Part shown: positions 58,329-64,000 of the stretch, piece after piece
Layout of the letters: every line of letters starts with the position of its first letter
Numbering within the stretch: position 1 is the stretch's first letter
From: JAFDVL01 sp964631865
GTDB lineage: Bacteria > Acidobacteriota > Blastocatellia > RBC074
Assembly (NCBI GenBank): GCA_964631865.1
Contig: CAZWAK010000007.1
Coordinates: forward strand, 1 to 64,000
Direction of reading: 5' to 3'
Length of the DNA: 64,000 nt
Made by a program: the position numbers and the translations under genes
The notes under the pieces: model-generated
Database searches by the model: none
What the model saw: only the letters and a program-made list of their open reading frames with translations
Told to the model about the DNA's origin: nothing

Positions 58329-60289
58329 CTCGCTTCTTCGCTCAACCAAGCCTGGAACATCAAAATGGGCCATAAGTAATAATGCCAATTGCGCGCGCCG
58401 GACAAATGCTCAAGCCATCGCTCCCGCACTAAATCTGCTTTGAAAAAGCCTTCCGTGCGCAAGCGGTTTTCATCAATCAACGCCTCCGCCCATTCGCGCA
58501 ACGGCCCGCGCAACCAAACATCAATCGGCACGCCGAACCCTGTTTTCGGGCGTTCGATCAATTCACGCGGAACAAACTTATAAAGCAGTTGCCGCAAAAT
58601 CCATTTGCCTTTGCCGTCCCGAATTTTCAGGTGCAGCGGCAAACGCCAGGCGAATTCAATCACGCGATGATCGAGAAACGGAACTCGTGTTTCCAGACTC
58701 ACGCCCATCGCCGCGCGATCTACTTTCACCAGAATGTCATCGGGCAAATATGTCATGAAGTCCAGAAACATCATGCGTTGCTCAAAATTTGTCCCGTCGC
58801 CCCAAGCTTGACTAATAGCCATCGCAGTCGGGTCTTCGTGCGTGTGCAACACCAAATCGTCCGTTTTCTTCCAGGTCGAAATCAAACTCTGATAAATAGC
58901 CTCTGGCTGCTCGACCACCAGAATCTCCGCCAGTTTATGCAGTTTGTCGCCGGGCACGTTGTAGCGCAGGCTGCCGGGAATAATCATTTTCAGCCCCTGA
59001 AACGTGTGATTCCAGGTGGTCGGCGAGACGGTTGTAATCCCAGCAGCAGCGGCCTTTCTAAGTCCGAGTGGAATCCAACCCAGCTTGTTCCAGATGTTGG
59101 TCGCCCAAAAATATCGGTTGTACCCACCAAACAATTCGTCTCCGGCATCGCCCGACAAACTGACCGTCACCTTCCGCCGCGCCAGTTGAGAGACGAGGAA
59201 GGTGGGAACTTGTGACGAATCGGCGAAGGGTTCATCGTACAGTGCAGGCAGCTTCGGGATCACCGCCAACGTTTCGGCGGGCGTGACATAAAATTCTGTG
59301 TGATCGGTGCCCAAATGACGCGCCACCGCCTTCGCAAATTCTGCTTCGTTGTATTCGGTCTCGTGAAAGCCAATCGTAAAGGTCTTGACCGCTGACGCCG
59401 ACTCGGCCTGCATTAAAGCCACAATCAACGAAGAGTCTATGCCGCCCGACAAAAACGCGCCGAGCGGCACATCGGCGATCATCTGCCCGCGAATCGTTTC
59501 GCGTAAGATCGTCTCCAATTCGGTCAACGCTTCTTCTGCCGTGCCGGAAAACATCTGAGCGCGTGCTTGATGGGCAATCTCCACCGGGTCCCAATACGGC
59601 TTCGGCACTAGGCTTTCTTTGCGCCCACAAGCCGCCAACGGAATCGTCAGAATCGTGCCCGGCAACAGCTTGTAAATACCGCGATAGATCGAATACGGCG
59701 CGGGAATATAGGTATAGCGCATCAAGAGCGCCAGCGCTTTTCGCTCGACTTCTCCGCGCCAATCTGGGTGCGCACACAACGCTTTCAATTCCGAGCCAAA
59801 GAGCAACGCCTCGCCGACCCAGCCATAATACAGCGGCTTCTCTCCAGCGCGATCTCGCACCAGATGTAGCACTTGTTCTCGCCGATCCCACACCGCGAAC
59901 GCGAACATCCCGACGAAGCGTTTGACCGCCGCTTCTATGCCCCATTGAGTAAAAGCGGCCAGCATAACTTCCGTGTCCGAATGGCCTCGAAAACCGTGTC
60001 CTAAAGACTCTAACTTCGCTCTTAACAGTGGGAAGTTATAAATCTCTCCGTTGAAGACAAGCACATATCTGCCGTCCGCAGAAAGCATCGGTTGATGGCC
60101 TTCCGGGGACAAATCCACGATGGACAGACGGCGATGCCCCAATCCAATTCCCGTTTCGGTCTCCACCCAGGCACCACTGTCATCCGGGCCGCGATGAAGC
60201 ACCGCACAGGCCATCTGCGCAGCGATGTTCGTGAGTTCTGCTTCGCTTCGGTGATTCGCGGAATCAAGAAAACCCGTTATGCCACACAT
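58325..60289 (-). CDS. asnB: Asparagine synthase (glutamine-hydrolysing)
   Basis: 654 residues. It begins MCGITGFLD, so Cys2 is the glutaminase nucleophile (class II amidotransferase, residues 1-200, with GHRRLSIVDLSPEGHQPM and FNGEIYN). The synthase domain has the ATP-pyrophosphatase SGGIDSSLIVALM and the LSGDAGDELFGGYNR motif. It is of the type often encoded in polysaccharide clusters, where it may amidate sugar acids. The preceding glycosyltransferase ends 8 bp before its start, and the next gene overlaps by 4 bp. Confidence 0.94.
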   Translation of the reverse strand: MCGITGFLDSANHRSEAELTNIAAQMACAVLHRGPDDSGAWVETETGIGLGHRRLSIVDLSPEGHQPMLSADGRYVLVFNGEIYNFPLLRAKLESLGHGFRGHSDTEVMLAAFTQWGIEAAVKRFVGMFAFAVWDRREQVLHLVRDRAGEKPLYYGWVGEALLFGSELKALCAHPDWRGEVERKALALLMRYTYIPAPYSIYRGIYKLLPGTILTIPLAACGRKESLVPKPYWDPVEIAHQARAQMFSGTAEEALTELETILRETIRGQMIADVPLGAFLSGGIDSSLIVALMQAESASAVKTFTIGFHETEYNEAEFAKAVARHLGTDHTEFYVTPAETLAVIPKLPALYDEPFADSSQVPTFLVSQLARRKVTVSLSGDAGDELFGGYNRYFWATNIWNKLGWIPLGLRKAAAAGITTVSPTTWNHTFQGLKMIIPGSLRYNVPGDKLHKLAEILVVEQPEAIYQSLISTWKKTDDLVLHTHEDPTAMAISQAWGDGTNFEQRMMFLDFMTYLPDDILVKVDRAAMGVSLETRVPFLDHRVIEFAWRLPLHLKIRDGKGKWILRQLLYKFVPRELIERPKTGFGVPIDVWLRGPLREWAEALIDENRLRTEGFFKADLVRERWLEHLSGARNWHYYLWPILMFQAWLSEEAR

Positions 60290-60297
60290 AGCAATCG

Positions 60298-61452
60298 TTA
60301 CCTGATAGGATGGGATAAGACTTCTCGATAAAGGTTTTCGTAGCGCGCGACGACGGAACTTAAACTAAAATGTTCTTCAATCCTACGCCGCGCCGCCGCA
60401 CCCAACGCAACTCGTTCAGGTTTACTCATCATCAATATCGTTCGCCATCCAGCAGCCAACGCCTGCGCGTCGCGCGGCGGTACTACAAGACCAGCGTCGC
60501 CGATTATCAGGGCCGAATCGCCCACGTCTGTAGCCACACACGGAACGCCACAAGCCATGGCTTCTCCCAGCACATTGGGGAAGGCTTCGCTTTCCGAAGA
60601 ACTAGTGGCAAGGTCAAGAGCGAGCAGAATCGGCGTGACATCTTCACGCCTTCCAAGCAAAAAGCAAGCGTGTTCAATGCCTGTCTGTTGCAGGAGCGCC
60701 ATCAATTCCTTGTTCTCCCAATGAATTCCGTTGCCGCAAAGAAGAAAGCGAGCAGCAGGCATGTCTTTCAGCAGTAAAGCTGCCGCCTGAGCAAAATTAG
60801 GAAGGCCTTTTCTGCGATCATATCGAGTAATTAGCCCGATCAATGGCGTTGTACTTTCCAAACCCAATTCCTGGCGAAGCGAAGTAGAATTTTCCTGACT
60901 AGCCCGATAATGTGTTAGGTCAAAGCCATTAGGGATAACGACTATTTTGTCGGAATCATAACCCATTTCAAGGTGCGACTTCCGGGCGGTTTCCGAACAA
61001 CTAACAATGCGAGTAGGAAGCAATGACGATAAGCGGGCACAGACTTTAGTTAGTATAAACGTCTTTTTATCTTTGATATAAGGAGCAACGTCAGCTCTGA
61101 TATTCCATACGACGGTGGCATTTGTACTGAGTTTTCCTACAATGCCCGCCATCAAATCTGCGTGGTACATCCAGGTTTGAATAATATCTACGGGGCGACC
61201 TGCCAGGTAACGCCAGAGCCTCCCTAATTTCGCAGGTGAAGGAATTTGCATCCCTTGCCTCAGCCCCAACGCCCTAACCGGGATGCCGAGCTGCTGAATT
61301 TTTTCTCCTAATTGCCCCTGATCTGTTAACGAGATAACTTCCAAATCAAATACTTCTTTATTCATGCCGACGAGAAGTCTATAAAGCATTGATTCAGCCC
61401 CTCCGGCAAGAAGCCCGCTAATAACGTGAACAATATGAATTTTATTTTGCAG
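60298..61452 (-). CDS. GT4 family glycosyltransferase, likely non-AUG start
   Basis: About 384 residues if it starts at CTG 61452 (KIHIVHVISGLLAGGAES), which supplies the beta strand and GGAE motif that every GT4 enzyme needs; the first ATG (61389) would delete them. No better start exists between the upstream stop and CTG/ATT. Later motifs: QTWMYHADLMAGI, VIPNGFDLTHYR, GLITRYDRRKGLPNFAQAA, SSSESEAFPNVLGEAMACGVPCVATDVGD. It adds a sugar in the surface polysaccharide pathway. It lies 8 bp upstream of asnB. Confidence 0.9.
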   Translation of the reverse strand: MQNKIHIVHVISGLLAGGAESMLYRLLVGMNKEVFDLEVISLTDQGQLGEKIQQLGIPVRALGLRQGMQIPSPAKLGRLWRYLAGRPVDIIQTWMYHADLMAGIVGKLSTNATVVWNIRADVAPYIKDKKTFILTKVCARLSSLLPTRIVSCSETARKSHLEMGYDSDKIVVIPNGFDLTHYRASQENSTSLRQELGLESTTPLIGLITRYDRRKGLPNFAQAAALLLKDMPAARFLLCGNGIHWENKELMALLQQTGIEHACFLLGRREDVTPILLALDLATSSSESEAFPNVLGEAMACGVPCVATDVGDSALIIGDAGLVVPPRDAQALAAGWRTILMMSKPERVALGAAARRRIEEHFSLSSVVARYENLYREVLSHPIR

Positions 61453-61499
61453 AAGCCAAAACCATCCGTAACCTGCGATAGGCGAGCTATCTCAGATAG

Positions 61500-62357
61500 T
61501 TATTTTTTGTACCCCACGGCTGTCCAGAATTGATCTGTATGGAAAGTAATATCACGTAACCCCGCCCGCAGCATCATTTGCCTCACTTGTAATTGCGTGA
61601 AGCGTTGTTCGAGGCGCGTCCCAAACCGGTCAAGCGCATCATTTCTCATCACGTACAACGTACGGTGGCGATACCAGGCTAAGGGAAAGTGTTCTACATT
61701 TACCCCCAGTGCTTCTAACCCTAAAGCAAAACGAGCCAGTGGCCAGTAAATTAACCTCGCTAATATGTCACTTATGAGAGATCTTAGAGGAAGAGGTAGC
61801 CGAGAGATAAGGCGGCGGGCTAAGTCACTTCCTTTCCAAATCAACCTAAACCAAAACGGACGGTTATCAAACGCATAATACAAATAGAGTAAGAAAGGAG
61901 CACCAGGTTTGAGTTTGGCAATACATTGCCGAAGCCCAGCCTCCGTATCAGGAACATGGTGCAACACTCCTAATGAATATCCAAAATCAGCAGAGTTATC
62001 AAGTAAAGGAATAGCATCTACACTGGCTTGATAAAACTGACAATTTGACACTTCCTTAAGATTTAGGCGCGCAACATCAAGTGCTTCCGCACTAGGGTCA
62101 ATCAGATGTAAGAAGCCAACTCGTGGGGTAACGAATTTCGCCCATCTTCCACTGCCACAACCTAAATCAAACCCCACCGCATTCGGTGGTAACTTCTCCC
62201 AGGGGAAAATATTAAAATAACTATCAAACATCACAGACAACTCTGCGGCTGAGAGCTTCGATTGATCAAATCGTTGCCACTCGTCCCCAAACCCCTTTAC
62301 AACTTCTTCGTGAATATTTGCGGCTGTCATTGCCTGGGGAAATAAGGAATTCCGCAT
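61500..62357 (-). CDS. Class I SAM-dependent methyltransferase
   Basis: 285 residues. The SAM-binding core is VGFDLGCGSGRWAKFV, then HLIDPSAEALDVAR and GYSLGVLHHVPDTEAGLRQCIAKLKPGAPFLLYLYY. The second half (residues about 160-285) is helical and hydrophobic, suggesting membrane association. It could methylate a sugar or lipid in the polysaccharide pathway. GGGGAGTAAATTGAG precedes the start. It begins one base after the upstream gene's stop. Confidence 0.9.
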   Translation of the reverse strand: MRNSLFPQAMTAANIHEEVVKGFGDEWQRFDQSKLSAAELSVMFDSYFNIFPWEKLPPNAVGFDLGCGSGRWAKFVTPRVGFLHLIDPSAEALDVARLNLKEVSNCQFYQASVDAIPLLDNSADFGYSLGVLHHVPDTEAGLRQCIAKLKPGAPFLLYLYYAFDNRPFWFRLIWKGSDLARRLISRLPLPLRSLISDILARLIYWPLARFALGLEALGVNVEHFPLAWYRHRTLYVMRNDALDRFGTRLEQRFTQLQVRQMMLRAGLRDITFHTDQFWTAVGYKK

Positions 62358-62358
62358 C

Positions 62359-63735
62359 TCAATTTACTCCCCTAGCAAAGCCCCGCCTATTCGCCACCGG
62401 CACAAATCTGATTCGTTGTCTTTTGCGCTTCAGTCTTACAAATGGCCGGATAATTATTCGTAGAAATCCAGGGCCACCAGTAAGAACTAAAATGCCGTAT
62501 GCAACTATATGATGTCGAATTGCCGTGCCCCAATTGGCAGTTCCCATCGCCCACAAAAACTCAAGGCTAAAATAGCAGATTATTAGAAAGCCCCATTGAC
62601 TCCGGCGCTCGCCCGAAGCGTGATACCAGGTGGCCAAGGCGTGAAAGATCAATAGTAATCGCAGATAACCTTCAAACGCTCCATAAATATCAACTGTACT
62701 GGAAATCTGCCAAGGGAATGGAGCCAGCATATACATAGTAAATACCCAAGCGGCAGAAGGAATAAAAGCAGTAAGTGAAGACGTATCGAGCGTTCCCCCA
62801 TAGCTGGCTCGGTCATAGCTTGTTGTTGTTCGATCCCGATAGACTCCAGCATACTCTGCTCCTTCGCCAGACATTAAGGCTCTGGCCGCTCCCCCTGTGT
62901 CGCTGGCAATCAAAAACCAAGTCAATAAGATTCCTCCGAGCAACCCTACCCCCGCAAGTTTGGCTATCAAGCTTCGCCCTTCCCACCTCTTCAAATTGAA
63001 ACGCAGCCCCCAAAAGAAACCTAAACAGATCAAAAATAGGGCGTATATGAATAACCCATTATGAAAGACCCCTAACGCGAACCCTGACCCACTCAGCATT
63101 ATCATTTTCACTAATGTAGGCTTTTTGCGCAGCGACAAACCGAAATATGCGACCATCAAAAAGAATAGCATCTGTAGTGACTCGCGCATGGTGATAGAAG
63201 TGAAGATGATTGCTGAAGGCAGTAAGCCATAAATAAGAACCAGCCCGATTTGCCATCTTGCAATACCAAGCAATCTTGCCATTTTTATAATCACCAAGCA
63301 GGACATAACATAGGCCAAAATTGATAATTCCTGGCCGAGCAGTTTAGAATCACCAAATAAGCGATAGAAAAACGAAAGAAACTGGATATATGCACTACTC
63401 CCTGCCTCCATACCGCCAAACTCAGCAAACCACATAGGCTGAATTGAATGTGACATGGTGACAGCATTCTCGTGGAAAGTGACAGCATCCATATCAGCGC
63501 CGATTAAGATGAAGTAATAAGCGTTGACGAACGAGGTAAGGTGTCTAGCTGATAAAGCGAGAAAAGTAACGGCTAACAACCTCCAATCGCTATGGATATC
63601 CTCATCTGCAAACAGAGTGAAATAGGTTCCGTAAAGCACGACTAAGGCTGCACGGTCGGCGGATAGAAAACTAAAGAAAACTATAATCATAAATGCAAGG
63701 GATAGAATACTAACTTCTGATTTACCTAAGATCAT
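62359..63735 (-). CDS. Polytopic membrane protein, O-antigen polymerase/ligase-like
   Basis: 458 residues with about ten hydrophobic membrane segments (for example LSLAFMIIVFFSFLSA, LSILAYVMSCLVIIKMA, IGLVLIYGLLPSAIIFTS, LFIYALFLICLGFFWGL, GLLGGILLTWFLIA). A long extracytosolic loop (about residues 270-330: GAEYAGVYRDRTTTSYDRASYGG) sits before the last helices, the design of Wzy polymerases and O-antigen ligases. These proteins are poorly conserved, so the exact role is uncertain. It is in the middle of a glycosyltransferase operon, upstream of the methyltransferase. Confidence 0.75.
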   Translation of the reverse strand: MILGKSEVSILSLAFMIIVFFSFLSADRAALVVLYGTYFTLFADEDIHSDWRLLAVTFLALSARHLTSFVNAYYFILIGADMDAVTFHENAVTMSHSIQPMWFAEFGGMEAGSSAYIQFLSFFYRLFGDSKLLGQELSILAYVMSCLVIIKMARLLGIARWQIGLVLIYGLLPSAIIFTSITMRESLQMLFFLMVAYFGLSLRKKPTLVKMIMLSGSGFALGVFHNGLFIYALFLICLGFFWGLRFNLKRWEGRSLIAKLAGVGLLGGILLTWFLIASDTGGAARALMSGEGAEYAGVYRDRTTTSYDRASYGGTLDTSSLTAFIPSAAWVFTMYMLAPFPWQISSTVDIYGAFEGYLRLLLIFHALATWYHASGERRSQWGFLIICYFSLEFLWAMGTANWGTAIRHHIVAYGILVLTGGPGFLRIIIRPFVRLKRKRQRIRFVPVANRRGFARGVN

Positions 63736-63852
63736 ATTTCTTATTCAATCTATCAACCAACTTTGTAGTTATGTGATTACACAAAGTAAATGTTGATGGC
63801 TAAATACTGCATTAAACTCCGGACTGCAAGACAACTCCATTTGCTATACTGA

Positions 63853-64000
63853 TTAAAGTAGCTGGCTCAGGGCCTGTTCAGTTTTTATAAAGAGTGTCTC
63901 TATACTAAAATTTTCAGCAATCTGGTGCCGCACAATATTTTTTTCAGGTAAGGTTCCTCTTGCAACACTTAATATCGCCTCGGCCAGTAATACGGGATTA
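63853..64000 (-). CDS. C-terminal end of a glycosyltransferase-like protein (partial)
   Basis: The minus-strand frame is open from the window edge to TAA 63853 and encodes 48 residues: NPVLLAEAILSVARG, then LPEKNIVRHQIAENFSIETLF and KTEQALSQLL. This matches the C-terminal helix of GT4 enzymes, where the last helix packs back on the fold (ENFS followed by a terminal amphipathic helix). The bulk of the gene lies outside the window. It is 118 bp upstream of the polymerase-like gene and co-oriented with it. Confidence 0.6.
   Translation of the reverse strand, partial: NPVLLAEAILSVARGTLPEKNIVRHQIAENFSIETLFIKTEQALSQLL

Overview
The window looks like chromosomal DNA of a member of the Acidobacteriota, most likely class Blastocatellia (inference, no phylogeny was run). 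The clues are two giant TonB-dependent receptors with an N-terminal carboxypeptidase-regulatory-like domain, a VWFA protein of the type typical of Acidobacteria, a stand-alone LysW-like protein, a fused aroD-aroE gene and moderately G+C-rich coding DNA. There are no rRNA genes, no tRNAs I could recognise, no CRISPR array and no recognisable transposase or integrase.

Layout. 1-5.0 kb: the 3' part of priA, then two small accessory modules (an AAA+ ATPase; then DUF433, a decayed DUF5615 toxin, a small helical protein and an HNH nuclease). Each module is followed by another copy of the last 17 codons and stop of priA. 5.0-12.1 kb: a glycosyltransferase, purS, a GlcD-type FAD oxidase, an orphan DUF433 gene, HU, a LysW-like protein, a VWA protein and a secreted regulatory-like-domain protein. 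12.2-18.3 kb: housekeeping genes rho, engB, lon and clpX on the minus strand. 18.5-24.4 kb: a secreted beta-propeller protein, an ADP-ribosylglycohydrolase behind a triple palindrome, small secreted proteins, a cupin, rph, murI and the tmRNA gene. 24.5-32.6 kb: aroDE, lysA, a GntR/UTRA regulator, a secreted protein, a patch of broken genes (alpha/beta hydrolase, metE, aldehyde dehydrogenase) and a class III CoA-transferase. 32.7-48.2 kb: a glycoside-hydrolase-like PA14 protein, TonB receptor A, a GMC oxidoreductase, a 2OG-Fe(II) oxygenase, a tandem universal stress protein behind a structured leader, a PilZ protein, two tiny membrane proteins, an adenosylhomocysteinase remnant and TonB receptor B. 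48.4-55.5 kb: dimethylargininase, a sialidase-like protein, MurQ with a sugar kinase, a LysR regulator, a glycine-zipper envelope protein and a cyclase-family hydrolase. 55.5-64.0 kb: a minus-strand surface-polysaccharide cluster (WecA/TagO-type initiating transferase, three glycosyltransferases, asparagine synthase, methyltransferase, polymerase-like membrane protein).

How genes work together. clpX-lon-engB run the same way and form a protein-quality-control group. MurQ and the BadF/NagK-type kinase overlap by 4 bp and should recycle N-acetylmuramic acid. The polysaccharide cluster would start glycan assembly on undecaprenyl phosphate and then extend, modify and polymerise it. The glycosidase, sialidase-like protein and TonB receptors suggest scavenging of complex carbohydrates.

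The most unusual part is the non-coding structure. There are three copies of the priA 3' end, heptamer-unit inverted repeats (one inside the priA reading frame, others directly against start codons), a cloverleaf-like repeat present twice, a second repeated hairpin family, and six hairpins that sit 0-9 nt beyond stop codons of minus-strand genes. All coordinates and alignments were read by eye.
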